From Arthrobacter sp. FW306-2-2C-D06B (GTDB lineage: Bacteria; Actinomycetota; Actinomycetes; Actinomycetales; Micrococcaceae), in assembly GCF_021789175.1 (NCBI RefSeq), contig NZ_CP084560.1:2170001-2234000 (forward strand): 64,000 nt of DNA, written 5' to 3'. Shown one piece after another: positions 8,235 through 17,224 of the stretch. Made by a program: the position numbers and the translations under genes. Within the stretch, counting starts at the first letter, position 1, and every line of letters begins with the position of its first letter. The notes under the pieces were generated by a model. That model worked only from the letters and a program-made list of their open reading frames with translations, was not told where the DNA came from and searched no databases.

Positions 8235-8810
8235 TCAGGCGGGCTGGATCCTGTCCCTGGCCGCTGTGGTGCTGTCCGTTACGTCCGAGACGGCGGTCTG
8301 GGATTCTTCCTTGACGTTTTCGACTGCCTCAGTGGCCGCGGACTTCACGTTTTCAAGCGCTTCCTGGGCCGGCTCCTGGAGATCCCGGGCCACGTCGTGA
8401 GCCGCCGCGGCAAGTTCGGCGGTCAGGGGTTCGGCCGCTTCCTTCAGTGCCGCGGCTGCCTCCTTTTCCTTCTCGCTTGCCGGGATCAGGGAAGCCGCAA
8501 GCAGCCCGGCCCCGAAGGCTATCAGTCCGGCAGCCAACGGGCTGCCTTGGGTCTTGCCGGCCAGGCGGTGGGGCACGTCGCCGATGGCCGCACCGGCGTC
8601 GTCGATCGCTGATCGCCCGCCGTCTGCCAGCTCATCCGCGGCGCCCATGACGTTCTCCTTCACACCGAAGACGGCGTCTTTGACTTTTTCGGTTTGGCGT
8701 CGGACTACGTGAGACGGCGTCACTTTATCTGCCACCGCGTCAACGTTGGTGCCAAGGCGTCGGCGGGTTTCCTCTATCTCGGAACGGATATCATCCGGAT
8801 TTTCACTCAT
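8235..8810 (-). CDS. DUF3618 domain protein
   Basis: 191 aa. The N terminus IRSEIEETRRRLGTNVDAVADKV is the DUF3618 signature: a short amphipathic helical motif. The remainder is Ala/Glu/Lys-rich helix with one hydrophobic stretch (LAAGLIAFGAGLLAASLI). Such proteins cluster with holin-like proteins and are thought to be envelope-associated. Its ATG overlaps the stop of the upstream holin-like gene (ATGA), so translation is coupled. Confidence 0.9.
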   Translation of the reverse strand: MSENPDDIRSEIEETRRRLGTNVDAVADKVTPSHVVRRQTEKVKDAVFGVKENVMGAADELADGGRSAIDDAGAAIGDVPHRLAGKTQGSPLAAGLIAFGAGLLAASLIPASEKEKEAAAALKEAAEPLTAELAAAAHDVARDLQEPAQEALENVKSAATEAVENVKEESQTAVSDVTDSTTAARDRIQPA

Positions 8811-9232
8811 CGTTGCTCCTCGCGTGGTTTGAGTGTTTCTGGGATTTCCTGGATTGTTTCCGCCGTCTGGGGCATCCCTTTGACGGCTTTGAGTTCCTTA
8901 CGGCCTATCGATGCCAGGACGGCCGCCGCGATCGCCCAGAGGACAGCCACGACGACGGCGGACCAGCCCAAGCCCATCAGCTCGCCCAGCGCGTACCAAA
9001 GGGCGAGGGAGAGGAAAAGGAGGACGAAATGCCCGGCAACGCCGGCGCCTGCCAGCATTCCGGCGCCCTTCCCTGCCTGCGCCGTGGACTGCTTCAGTTC
9101 AGCCTTGGCCAGCTCCACTTCCTGGCGCATCAGCGTGGAAATGTCCCGCGTGACCTCGCCCAGAAGGTCTCCCAGCGATGTCGATTCCGCTTTGGCGTGT
9201 GCGGGCGTCGTCGGGATTTGGTTCTCGGTCAT
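8807..9232 (-). CDS. Holin-X-type (phage holin family) membrane protein
   Basis: 141 aa. Residues 18-45 (LLGEVTRDISTLMRQEVELAK) are a typical amphipathic helix of actinobacterial Holin-X proteins, followed by two membrane helices (LFLSLALWYALGELMGL and VVAVLWAIAAAVLASIG). Not evidence of prophage: these are chromosomal envelope proteins. Overlaps both neighbours by ATGA, giving a three-gene translationally coupled unit. Confidence 0.9.
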   Translation of the reverse strand: MTENQIPTTPAHAKAESTSLGDLLGEVTRDISTLMRQEVELAKAELKQSTAQAGKGAGMLAGAGVAGHFVLLFLSLALWYALGELMGLGWSAVVVAVLWAIAAAVLASIGRKELKAVKGMPQTAETIQEIPETLKPREEQR

Positions 9233-10206
9233 CGCGACTCACCGCTGGCGGGGTCGACGCCGGGGCTGCTTTCGCCGTCGATCTCGTCATTTCCCGTCAA
9301 GGGAGCAGGAGAACCGAGACGATGCGAACGGTCACGGGTAAATGGATCCTCGGTCACCCCGCCGTTAGGCCAGGGATCGGCTTCCGGCTCGCTGACCGGT
9401 GCGGGTTGAGGCAGGGTGCCATGCGCGCCGGTGGGCTCATCGGTCCTGTTCCCAGAGAGGGTGTCGGGGTTCGAATATCCAGCGGTCGTGGCGGTTGGGC
9501 CGGGGAGCTGGACCGGGGGAGGGGGCACTGTCATCCCTGGACCGGGGGCGAAAGGTCGAGCGTCGTCCCGGGCGGGGTGGACGTCGTCGGCGGGTTGGAC
9601 GGGTTGGATCGGCGCAGGTCCGGTGGCCGTTCCGCGTGAGGAGGCGTCAGCGCCGGCGCTCAGTCCGCGGCTCAGGCGGCCGGCCAGGACGCCTGCTCCG
9701 GCGGCCAAGAGGAGAAACGCCCCAGGACGCTGCCGCGCGAAGGTCTTCACTTCGTTCAGCAGGGAGCCCGGATCCCGGTCCTCCAGCCAGGTCGCCACGG
9801 ATGAAGACCGTCCGGCGGCTTGCCGCACCAAATCCGTTGCAACGCCGGGGTGCTCCGAGGCGCTGGCCATGGATTGCAGTTCCTCCGAGATGGACCGAAG
9901 GCCTGCTGCGACCTTTTGCTGCTGCTTTCCGGCCTGGTCCGTGAGGTCCAGCCTGGCCTGCTCCAGCAGATCCCTTGCGCTTGAGTTCACTTCAGAGGCA
10001 ACGTTCGCGACTTCGGATTTCGCGGTTTCGACGACGTTCTTCGCAGAGTCCCCGGCCTGCTCGGCCACGTTCCCTGCTTCGTCCTTGATGGTTTCCGTCG
10101 TCGGCATGCCGCTGTTGTGGGCTTGCGGCGGGTGAACTTGGGCATCCGCTCGTTGCTCGGTGGCCGGCGGGGGCGTGTAATTCCCGTCCCATTGGTTCTC
10201 TGTCAT
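9229..10206 (-). CDS. LEA-like/hypothetical protein with one membrane segment
   Basis: 325 aa. Residues about 35-130 are repetitive amphipathic helix rich in Ala, Glu, Lys, Val and Asn (ETAKSEVANVASEVNSSARD), resembling late-embryogenesis-abundant and CsbD-like stress proteins. A hydrophobic segment FLLLAAGAGVLAGRLSRGL follows, then a long Pro/Gly/Asp-rich disordered tail. First gene of the envelope-stress operon; two palindromic operators (10268-10285 and 10345-10362) stand upstream. Function unproven; membrane protection under desiccation or osmotic stress is a reasonable guess. Confidence 0.82.
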   Translation of the reverse strand: MTENQWDGNYTPPPATEQRADAQVHPPQAHNSGMPTTETIKDEAGNVAEQAGDSAKNVVETAKSEVANVASEVNSSARDLLEQARLDLTDQAGKQQQKVAAGLRSISEELQSMASASEHPGVATDLVRQAAGRSSSVATWLEDRDPGSLLNEVKTFARQRPGAFLLLAAGAGVLAGRLSRGLSAGADASSRGTATGPAPIQPVQPADDVHPARDDARPFAPGPGMTVPPPPVQLPGPTATTAGYSNPDTLSGNRTDEPTGAHGTLPQPAPVSEPEADPWPNGGVTEDPFTRDRSHRLGSPAPLTGNDEIDGESSPGVDPASGESR

Positions 10207-10267
10207 CTTCGCTCTCTTTCCAAGAAGGTCTGCTGCGGATCAAGAACCAGAAATACTGGCAGTTAAG

Positions 10268-10285
10268 ATAGTAAGCATGCTTACC
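10268..10285. promoter_or_regulatory. 18-bp palindromic operator, copy 2
   Basis: ATAGTAAGCATGCTTACC; its core GTAAGCATGCTTAC is a perfect 14-bp palindrome, 62 bp before the first gene of the envelope-stress operon. Confidence 0.75.
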
Positions 10286-10344
10286 ATCAGAGCGAAACCC
10301 CCTTTCGCGAATGTAGCCGGAGACGTCGGCTAACTGCACGAGGG

Positions 10345-10362
10345 ATAGTAAGTATACTTACT
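10345..10362. promoter_or_regulatory. 18-bp palindromic operator, copy 3
   Basis: ATAGTAAGTATACTTACT; AGTAAGTATACTTACT is a perfect 16-bp palindrome. Its centre is 77 bp from that of copy 2, so the two could be bridged by one repressor. Confidence 0.75.
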
Positions 10363-10414
10363 GAAATGACCGCCAGGCGTCATTGGACATAACCGATGTA
10401 ATCCGACCGCGAGC

Positions 10415-11440
10415 TCAGGGCGCGGACACGTCGATCAGGATTTTTCCGACGGAGCCTTGCTCCACGGCATCGTGCGCTGCCGCGGTTTCATCGAGTTGAA
10501 AGCGGATCAGCGGGAGCCCGTGTTCATTGCCGACACGCAATGCCCCTGCTTTGAGTGCTTCGGTGACGGCGGCAACGGCCGCCGTCTTTTGCTGATCCGT
10601 AACGGTGTACGTGAGGACGAACTGGTATTGAACGTTTTTTGCCATACTCTCGCGAACGGGAATGGCCAAGGACTCACCGGGCGCAGCAGCATAAATGGAA
10701 ATGGTTCCGCCTGGCTTCAGCACCGCGAGGTCAGCGCCGATGTTCGCCGGAGCGTCGACATCGACGATCGTATCAACGCCAGTGGGGGCCACTCGTGATA
10801 CTGCCTGCGAAACGTTGTCGGTGCGGTAGTTGATCACGTAATGCGCGCCCGCCTGACGGGCAAGTTCACCTTTCTGCTCCCCGCTTACGGTGGTGATGAC
10901 GGTTGCCCCCGCCCAGCGGGCGAGCTGAATGGCGGCATGCCCGACCGCCCCCGCGCCTCCGGTGACAAGCACCACCTGTCCTTCCAAAGATCCCGGGGAG
11001 AGCCTGGCCGGTCCGTTTTGCTTGGAGGTCAGCGCACGATGCGCGGTCAACGCCGGGATCCCCAGGGATGCGCCGGTGTCGAAGGATTCCGTGTCCGGGA
11101 GCGCAACGGCCTGCGCGGCGGGGACCACCACATACTCCTGGGCTGTGCCCTCGGTGCTGCCCCAGGCCACGTCCCAAAGCCAAACGCGATCTGCGATGGA
11201 CAGTCCCGTCACGCCGGGTCCGAGCTCATCGATAACGCCGGCGCCATCCTGGTTGGGCACCTTTGGTGCCTCCAGCTTGCTTCCAGTCCCGCTGCCGGCG
11301 CGGGACTTCCAATCGGTGGGATTGACTCCCGACACCACCACCCGGACCCTGACCTGGCCCGGTCCCGGTGATGGTATTGGCCTGTCTTGCAGAACCAGCA
11401 CCGACGACGGTCCTGTCCTTTCGTACACGATGGCTTTCAC
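10415..11440 (-). CDS. NADP-dependent quinone oxidoreductase (MDR family)
   Basis: 341-aa zinc-independent medium-chain dehydrogenase/reductase of the QOR type. It shows the GroES-like N-terminal half (VRVRVVVSGVNPTDWKSRAG) and a Rossmann NADP site (VLVTGGAGAVGHAAIQLARWAGA). Start is a GTG at 11440 preceded by AGGAGTCACA. Likely reduces quinones or enones. It is divergent from the large LuxR regulator at 11627 with a 186-bp shared promoter region; control by that regulator is possible. Confidence 0.92.
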   Translation of the reverse strand: MKAIVYERTGPSSVLVLQDRPIPSPGPGQVRVRVVVSGVNPTDWKSRAGSGTGSKLEAPKVPNQDGAGVIDELGPGVTGLSIADRVWLWDVAWGSTEGTAQEYVVVPAAQAVALPDTESFDTGASLGIPALTAHRALTSKQNGPARLSPGSLEGQVVLVTGGAGAVGHAAIQLARWAGATVITTVSGEQKGELARQAGAHYVINYRTDNVSQAVSRVAPTGVDTIVDVDAPANIGADLAVLKPGGTISIYAAAPGESLAIPVRESMAKNVQYQFVLTYTVTDQQKTAAVAAVTEALKAGALRVGNEHGLPLIRFQLDETAAAHDAVEQGSVGKILIDVSAP

Positions 11441-11626
11441 TGTGACTCCTGTTCTTTGGACCTTAATAGGGGAAGAGCGTGCGTCGCGAGAACCAGAGGC
11501 ACCCCTTCCGCCATTATGGCCGTGACGCTCTTCATGATGACAAGTACATCGACTGCAACATCCGCAGCACTAGACTGGGATCACCCGGGCCGAGGCAAGG
11601 TGACCGGCTGTCGAGGGAGGTCCGTG

Positions 11627-14374
11627 ATGGCGGGTCCATTGCTCGAGACCAAACTGCACATCCCCGGACTACGACGCGCGCTCGTGGCGCGCCCCAGGCT
11701 CAGCGACCGTCTCAGCCAGGCCGACGCGCAAACGCTGATCCTCGTCTCGGCCCCCGCCGGCTTCGGGAAAACGACGGTGCTTACCGAGTGGCTGGCAGAA
11801 GCACCTGCCAACGGCCACTCGCCCGCCTGGCTCTCGCTCGACCAGCGGGACAACGATCCCACGCTGTTCTGGACCTACTTTGTAGCTGCGCTGGACAGGG
11901 CATCGAACCGTCTTGGCGCCAGGGCGCTCGCAATACTCCGATCCCGGCAATCGGGCACTGAAGACTTCCTGACCACCCTGATCAACGAGTTGCAGGTGGT
12001 CCCGAACAGATTTGTCTTGGTGCTCGACGATTATCACGTCATTGAGAGTCAGGATGTGCAGGAGGGGCTGGCCTTTCTCGTCGAGAACCTGCCCGCGCAG
12101 CTGCAGCTGGTCATCGCGAGCCGTGCCGATCCAGCTTTGCCACTCCCGCGACTCAGGGCACGTGGCAGGCTCCTCGAGATCCGTGCCGCCGATCTCCGCT
12201 TCACCCCGGAGGAAGCTGCCACCTACTTCAACGGCGTGATGGGACTGAGTCTCAACGCGCAGGATATCGCCGCCCTCGAAGCTCGGGCCGAGGGCTGGAT
12301 CGCCGCGCTCCAATTGGCGGCGCTCTCGATGCAGGGAAGGGAGGACGTCGCCGGCTTCATCGCAGGCTTCGCAGGTGATGACCGCTACATCGTCGATTAC
12401 CTCGCGGAAGAGGTGCTTCAGCGCCAGCCCGACGACGTCCGGAACTTCCTGCTGCAAACCTCCATCCTGAACCGGCTCAACGGCCCACTCTGCGACGCAG
12501 TGACCGGCCGAAACACCGGAAAAGCAATGCTCGAGTCGATCGATCGAGGGAACCTGTTTGTGGTTCCACTGGATGACCGTCGATGGTGGTACCGCTATCA
12601 CCACCTCTTCGCCGACGTGCTACGGGCGCGACTCATGGACGAGCAGCCCGGCCGCGTTATCGAACTGCACGAGCGCGCAAGCCTCTGGCACGAACAAGAC
12701 GGCGACTTTCCGGAAGCTATCCACCACTCAATGGCCGGCAAGGACTTCGAGCGGGCCGCGGACCTGATCGAGCTCGCGATCCCCGCCATGCGCAAGGACC
12801 GCCAGGAAGCCACGCTGAGCCGCTGGTTCCAGGCGCTCCCCGCCGAACTGATACAAGCGCGGCCCGGGCTGGGCGTTGCCTACGCCGGGGCGCTCCTCGC
12901 AAGCGGCGAGCTCACCGGCGTCGACGCCCGCCTCGAGGAGGCGGAGCAGTGGGTAAGTACGACGGCGGGTGGCGGCGACGAGGGGAAGCTCACCGGTTCG
13001 ATCGCGATCTACCGTGCAGCGCAGGCGCTCGCAGTCGGGGACACTGCCGGGGCAATGACGCACGCGACTACCGCGCTCGGTCTTGTCGGGAAGGACGATC
13101 ATCTCGAGCGCGGAGCGGCATCCGGACTGTTGGCGATCGGTCACTGGACGAACGGCGAACTGGGCGTAGCGTACGGACTGTGGTCCGATTCCTATTCCAA
13201 CCTGGAACGGGCCGGGCACCACTCGGACATGCTCGGTTGTTCCATCGCCTTGGCCGACATCCGGATTACCCAAGGCCGGCTCCGCGACGCAATGGCCATC
13301 TACGAGCGGGGTCTCGAAGTCGCGGGCCGGCACCCGACGCAAATGCTCCGGGGAACCGCCGACATGCACGTAGGAATGGGCATGCTCCTTCTTGAGCGTG
13401 GCGAACGTGACGTCGCAAGGCAGCACTTGCTGACCAGCCAGAAGCTCGGCGAGGGTGCCGCGCTGCCCCAAAACCCGTATCGCTCGCGGGTCGCGATGGC
13501 CCGGGTCCTCCACGCGGCAGGGGACGTGGGCGGCGCGCTTGAGCAACTCGACGAGGCGGAGCGCCTCTACGTCGGCGACTTCTTTCCCGAGGTGCATCCG
13601 GTCGCGGCCGTGCGGGCGCGGATGTGGATCTCGCGCGGAAGGACGTCCGACGCTCTTCGCTGGGCGCGTGAGCGAGGCATTTCCGACGAAGATGAACTCT
13701 CCTACGTGAACGAGTTCGAGCACATCACCTTGGCCAAGGCACTCCTCGCCCAGCACAGGGCGGAGCCGTCGGATGACTCTGCCGGACGGGCGATCGCGCT
13801 GCTTGGCCGTCTTCTTCGGGCCGCGGAAGACGGTGGCAGGACGGGGACCGTCGTCGAACTTCTGGTTCTCATGTCGCTTGCCCGCCAAAGAGTAGCGGAC
13901 GACGGCGGGGCGCTGGCAGCGATGCAACGTGCGGTAGCGCTCGCCGAACCAGAGGGCTACGTCTCAGTGTTCGTCGATGAGGGTAAGGCGATGGCCGACT
14001 TGCTGGAAACGCTCGCGAAACAGGGGAGCGCCTCGGACTATGTAGACCGCCTCTTGGAGTCGGTCGGGACCGAAACGCACCAGACCGGGGCCCGAGGTGC
14101 TCGGACCCGCAGTACCCGAGGCCACAGCACCCCAGCACAGCAACGCCTCATCGTGCCCCTGAGCGAACGCGAGCTGCAAGTGCTTCGGCTTCTTTCCTCG
14201 GAGCTGGACGGCCCGGACATCGCGCGCGAGTTGCTCGTCTCCCTCAACACCCTCCGGACACACACCAAGAACATCTACGCCAAACTCGGCGCGAACAACC
14301 GCCGCTCGGCCGTCCGCCGGGCCGAAGAGCTGGGTCTCTTAAAAGATCACCACATCAATCACCAGATGTGGTGA
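11627..14374 (+). CDS. MalT-like LuxR family ATP-dependent regulator
   Basis: 915-aa STAND-type transcriptional activator. A P-loop APAGFGKTT sits at residues 42-50 with a Walker B-like LVLDDYHVI. A winged-helix region (RADLRFTPEEA to YRYHHLFADVLRARL) and tetratricopeptide-like helical repeats fill the middle. The C-terminal LuxR helix-turn-helix starts at LSERELQVLRLL and includes TLRTHTKNIYAKL. The ATG at 11627 follows GAGGGAGGTCC; upstream codons back to 11387 overlap the divergent gene and are noncoding in style. The inducer is unknown. It probably activates the downstream DUF4386 gene, a frequent neighbour of such regulators. Confidence 0.94.
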   Translation: MAGPLLETKLHIPGLRRALVARPRLSDRLSQADAQTLILVSAPAGFGKTTVLTEWLAEAPANGHSPAWLSLDQRDNDPTLFWTYFVAALDRASNRLGARALAILRSRQSGTEDFLTTLINELQVVPNRFVLVLDDYHVIESQDVQEGLAFLVENLPAQLQLVIASRADPALPLPRLRARGRLLEIRAADLRFTPEEAATYFNGVMGLSLNAQDIAALEARAEGWIAALQLAALSMQGREDVAGFIAGFAGDDRYIVDYLAEEVLQRQPDDVRNFLLQTSILNRLNGPLCDAVTGRNTGKAMLESIDRGNLFVVPLDDRRWWYRYHHLFADVLRARLMDEQPGRVIELHERASLWHEQDGDFPEAIHHSMAGKDFERAADLIELAIPAMRKDRQEATLSRWFQALPAELIQARPGLGVAYAGALLASGELTGVDARLEEAEQWVSTTAGGGDEGKLTGSIAIYRAAQALAVGDTAGAMTHATTALGLVGKDDHLERGAASGLLAIGHWTNGELGVAYGLWSDSYSNLERAGHHSDMLGCSIALADIRITQGRLRDAMAIYERGLEVAGRHPTQMLRGTADMHVGMGMLLLERGERDVARQHLLTSQKLGEGAALPQNPYRSRVAMARVLHAAGDVGGALEQLDEAERLYVGDFFPEVHPVAAVRARMWISRGRTSDALRWARERGISDEDELSYVNEFEHITLAKALLAQHRAEPSDDSAGRAIALLGRLLRAAEDGGRTGTVVELLVLMSLARQRVADDGGALAAMQRAVALAEPEGYVSVFVDEGKAMADLLETLAKQGSASDYVDRLLESVGTETHQTGARGARTRSTRGHSTPAQQRLIVPLSERELQVLRLLSSELDGPDIARELLVSLNTLRTHTKNIYAKLGANNRRSAVRRAEELGLLKDHHINHQMW

Positions 14375-14464
14375 TCCCCGCTCACCACATCTCCTTCTAC
14401 CTTCAAGGCATCAAGGAAGTCATCCGCAAGGCGGCTGAAATCCACTAAGGCAGAAGGAGGGGCG

Positions 14465-15487
14465 ATGAACGCGAGACCGGTAAGCCGGGACGACACGCCG
14501 GCCGAATACGAAGTCCGTGTCAAAGGCCATCTTGATTCCCGCTGGACTGCTTGGTTCGAAGGACTGAGCCTCACCAACGAACACGACGGAACCACCGTCA
14601 TCCGCATCCGCGACGTCGATCAAGCCGCGCTCTACGGTCTGCTGCAAAAGCTCCAAGACTTGGCACTACCGCTCTTGGCAATCAACCAAGCCGGGGCCAC
14701 GCAACCCAGCCAACCGGCGTCGAACACTCGCATCTTCACCCCCAAGAAGGACCACACCATGAAAACCACAATCCAAACCCTGGCAACCGATCGTGTCCGG
14801 ATGGACCCGCTGCGGAAGACCGCGATGGTCGCAGGCATCCTGTACCTGGTCACCTTCGTCAGTTCGATCCCGGCGCTGTTCCTGATTTCGCCCGTCCTGA
14901 ACGATCCGCGCTACATCACGGGCCCCGGCGCCGACTCAACCGTCATCTTCGGCTGCCTCCTCGATCTCGTCAACGCGGTTTCCGCCGTGGGCACCGCCGT
15001 CGCGCTGTTTCCTGTCGTCAAACGGCAGAACGAGGGCATCGCGCTCGGCTTCGTCACCGCCCGGATGTTTGAAGCCGCGGTCATCGTGATCGGCGTCGTC
15101 AGTCTCCTGGCTGTGGTCACTTTGCGACAGAAGGGCGGAGCGGACCCGGCCTTGGTTCCCGTGGGCCAGGCGCTCGTGGCGGTCCGCGACTGGACGTTCA
15201 TTCTCGGGCCGAGCCTGGTTCCGGGGGTGAGCGGGCTGCTGCTCGGATACCTGATGTACCGTTCGGGGCTCGTGCCGCGCGTCATTCCCCTGCTTGGACT
15301 GATCGGCGGCCCGTTGCTGCTTGCGTCGACGATCGCAACGATGTTCGGTGTCAACCAGGGGATCTCGGTGTGGTCGGGACTCGCAACCTTGCCGATCTTC
15401 GTTTGGGAGTTGTCCCTGGGCGTGTGGATGGCGGTCAAGGGCTTCAGGCCGTCGCCCATCACCACCGGGCAAGTACGCACCGCTTGA
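14465..15487 (+). CDS. Fusion of a small ~80-aa protein and a DUF4386 membrane protein
   Basis: A single 340-codon frame. Residues 1-85 (EYEVRVKGHLDSRWTAWFEG ... VDQAALYGLLQKL) look like the small BON/steroid-delta-like protein often encoded as a separate gene after MalT-like regulators. Residues 99-340 are a complete DUF4386 protein with seven to eight membrane helices, starting MKTTIQTLATDRVRMDP. An AAGAAGG ribosome site sits before the internal ATG at 14759, so the second half can be made alone. Either a stop codon was lost, giving a real fusion, or two proteins are produced. Function of DUF4386 is unknown. Confidence 0.85.
   Translation: MNARPVSRDDTPAEYEVRVKGHLDSRWTAWFEGLSLTNEHDGTTVIRIRDVDQAALYGLLQKLQDLALPLLAINQAGATQPSQPASNTRIFTPKKDHTMKTTIQTLATDRVRMDPLRKTAMVAGILYLVTFVSSIPALFLISPVLNDPRYITGPGADSTVIFGCLLDLVNAVSAVGTAVALFPVVKRQNEGIALGFVTARMFEAAVIVIGVVSLLAVVTLRQKGGADPALVPVGQALVAVRDWTFILGPSLVPGVSGLLLGYLMYRSGLVPRVIPLLGLIGGPLLLASTIATMFGVNQGISVWSGLATLPIFVWELSLGVWMAVKGFRPSPITTGQVRTA
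14744..14761 (+). promoter_or_regulatory. Internal ribosome binding site and ATG
   Basis: AAGAAGG followed 8 nt later by ATG, inside the fused frame, at the point where the DUF4386 domain begins. It suggests the ancestral gene start. Confidence 0.6.
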
Positions 15488-15514
15488 GGAACCACCCACA
15501 AACCCCCGGCGTAT

Positions 15515-15541
15515 GTCCCGCGGCCAGCCCGGCCGCGGGAC
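15515..15541. terminator. Strong GC hairpin between convergent genes
   Basis: GTCCCGCGGCC-AGCCC-GGCCGCGGGAC: a perfect 11-bp stem with a 5-nt loop, 27 bp after the DUF4386 stop and 61 bp before the end of the convergent gene. Probably a bidirectional terminator. Confidence 0.7.
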
Positions 15542-15602
15542 GCATCGCGTTGAACAGTCCGCGTGATTGACCTTGCAGTCCGGGTGTTGTCCAGCACGGT
15601 AT

Positions 15603-15977
15603 TCAGGGCTGGGTTCCGTAGATGAACTCTTTTGCGTGAGCGACGGCTTTTCGGAATGCGTCGTTGCGCAGGGTGGCTTGCTCAGCATTCCTGATGTCGG
15701 TTTCGAGGTAGTTCGTGTAGCCGGGCCTCAGGACCCAGATGTCACCGGCCGGGGGCAGGTAGAAGACCCCGAACGAGCGGTGCTGGGGGTCCTCGGTCCA
15801 GATGGGCACGACCGCCACGGCGGCGCCGGTGTCCGCGTTGATCCATTGGGCCCGGGGCATGGGTTGTTCGTGGGTTTCGGGGTCCAGGAAGGGCGCTGTT
15901 CCTTTGCCCCATCGTTTTTCGAAGCGTTCGTAGAACGCCGGCATCAATTGGTTGTCGTACGGGCGCCAGGCGCTCAT
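15603..15977 (-). CDS. Hypothetical protein, 124 aa
   Basis: Soluble protein of unknown family. Trp- and aromatic-rich segments (SAWRPYDNQLMPAFYERF, IWVLRPGYTNYLETD) suggest a compact fold. No catalytic motif recognised. The ATG at 15977 is preceded by GCAAGGAGCCTCC. It lies 39 bp downstream of the J-domain gene on the same strand and may belong to the heat-shock operon. Confidence 0.7.
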   Translation of the reverse strand: MSAWRPYDNQLMPAFYERFEKRWGKGTAPFLDPETHEQPMPRAQWINADTGAAVAVVPIWTEDPQHRSFGVFYLPPAGDIWVLRPGYTNYLETDIRNAEQATLRNDAFRKAVAHAKEFIYGTQP

Positions 15978-16016
15978 GGAGGCTCCTTGCGATTGCGTGG
16001 TTTTCAGCTCTCAGCG

Positions 16017-16466
16017 CTAGATCCAGCGGATCAGCGTGTAGCCGGTTGGAGGATATGAACCTTGCCGGTCCGGCATTCGAGGGGATCGTCCGTCGGGCGA
16101 CTCCCAGATGACCGGTCCGATCAGGAGCGAGGCGGCGGGAAGCAGCTGCGCCGCTGTCCTGGAGGGGGAGCCCTCCGGCCGCGGGGGCTTGGGGCGTGCG
16201 GCCGGATGCGGATGCTCCCGGTCGTAGGCCGCCCGCTTTTCCGGGTTGCCGAGGATGGCGTACGCGGCCATGATGTCGCGGAGCTCCTGGAGCTCTTCCT
16301 GCAGCTCCGGCGCCGCCGTGCCGGGGTCGGCGTGGTGTTCGCGGGTAGGCCGGGTGTCGGGGTGCCGGCCGCGGATGCGCGTGCGGTAGGCGTGGGCCAC
16401 CTCACGCGCGGTGGCGGTCGTGGCGATGTGCAGGATGTCGTAAGGATCGGGGCCGTTGCTCTTCAT
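16017..16466 (-). CDS. J-domain (DnaJ-like) protein
   Basis: 149-aa co-chaperone with an N-terminal J domain: DPYDILHIATTATAREVAHA, the invariant HPD in RGRHPDTRP, and the last helix AYAILGNPEKRAAYDREHP. There is no Gly/Phe region, zinc-binding repeats or classical C-terminal domain, so it is a minimal J protein that would stimulate DnaK ATPase. The insert between helices II and III is longer than usual (about 30 residues). The ATG at 16466 was chosen; an upstream TTG (16523) would add 19 residues. It follows the small heat shock gene on the same strand. Confidence 0.88.
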   Translation of the reverse strand: MKSNGPDPYDILHIATTATAREVAHAYRTRIRGRHPDTRPTREHHADPGTAAPELQEELQELRDIMAAYAILGNPEKRAAYDREHPHPAARPKPPRPEGSPSRTAAQLLPAASLLIGPVIWESPDGRSPRMPDRQGSYPPTGYTLIRWI

Positions 16467-16665
16467 CGTGGCCGTGCCGTGTTCTGGTGGGTGGGGGACG
16501 GGGATGGTCCCCGGTCCGTTCAACCGGGGACCATCGTTGCGGGAGTCATCCTCGGGGCCTCGTCATTCTGCGCTGGCTGCGCTGTGGCGTGGTCTGTGAA
16601 CTCGACCGCCCTCTCTGCACGACGGGCCGCTGAGGTGCTCCCGGTCCGGGAGGCTGCGCCGATGG

Positions 16666-17091
16666 TCAGGCGCTGATTTCCTGGCGCTGTTTTCCGGTGG
16701 TTTCGATTTCGATGCGCCGCGGCTTTGCTTTTTCCGCCACCGGAATCCGCAGGGTGAGGACTCCGGCGTCGTAGCTTGCCTTGACCCCGTTCGTGTCCAG
16801 CGCATCCCCGAGGATGAGCTGGCGGCTGAAGACGCCGCGGGGGCGTTCGGAAGCAATCATTTCCGTGCCCTCGCCGACGGGGTCCGGGCGCTCGGCCTTG
16901 ACGGTCAGCACGTTGCGTTCGACGTCGATGTCCACCGAGTCGACGGTGACTCCGGGGAGGTCGAAGGCGACCACGAAGTCCTCGCCTTCCCGCCAGGCGT
17001 CCATCGGCATGGCCGCCGGCCTCGCCGTGGTGCCGAGCACTTGTTCGGCCAGCCGATCGAATTCACGGAACGGATCGGTTCGCATCAGCAT
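16666..17091 (-). CDS. Hsp20/alpha-crystallin small heat shock protein
   Basis: 141-aa ATP-independent holdase. The alpha-crystallin domain spans residues about 30-125, with [20 protein letters not shown] at its start and the [11 protein letters not shown] beta-strand near its end (the usual GVLxxxxP motif). An AAGGAGTGACACACC ribosome site precedes the ATG. It is divergent from a MerR/HspR-like regulator at 17225, which probably controls it. Confidence 0.95.
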   Translation of the reverse strand: MLMRTDPFREFDRLAEQVLGTTARPAAMPMDAWREGEDFVVAFDLPGVTVDSVDIDVERNVLTVKAERPDPVGEGTEMIASERPRGVFSRQLILGDALDTNGVKASYDAGVLTLRIPVAEKAKPRRIEIETTGKQRQEISA

Positions 17092-17224
17092 GGTGTGTCA
17101 CTCCTTGCAGATCGCAGCTTTTTTGTTGTCAACCCAGCCGATCTATGGTGGCTGGTATATATTTCTTATAGCACTGAGACTAGGTAAGGGCAAGCCTGAT
17201 TTTGGCTGGATTTGGAGGGACCCG

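Noticed and set aside
8890..8900. CCTTACGG inside the holin-like gene as a CGTAAGG promoter
   Set aside because: Inside a coding region with no start codon at the right distance; expected by chance for a 7-mer.
8807..9232. Holin-like gene as sign of a prophage
   Set aside because: Neighbours are DUF3618, YihY and LEA-like stress genes; no phage gene is present.
12951..12965. GTAAGTACG in the LuxR gene as an operator copy
   Set aside because: Single arm within a coding region.
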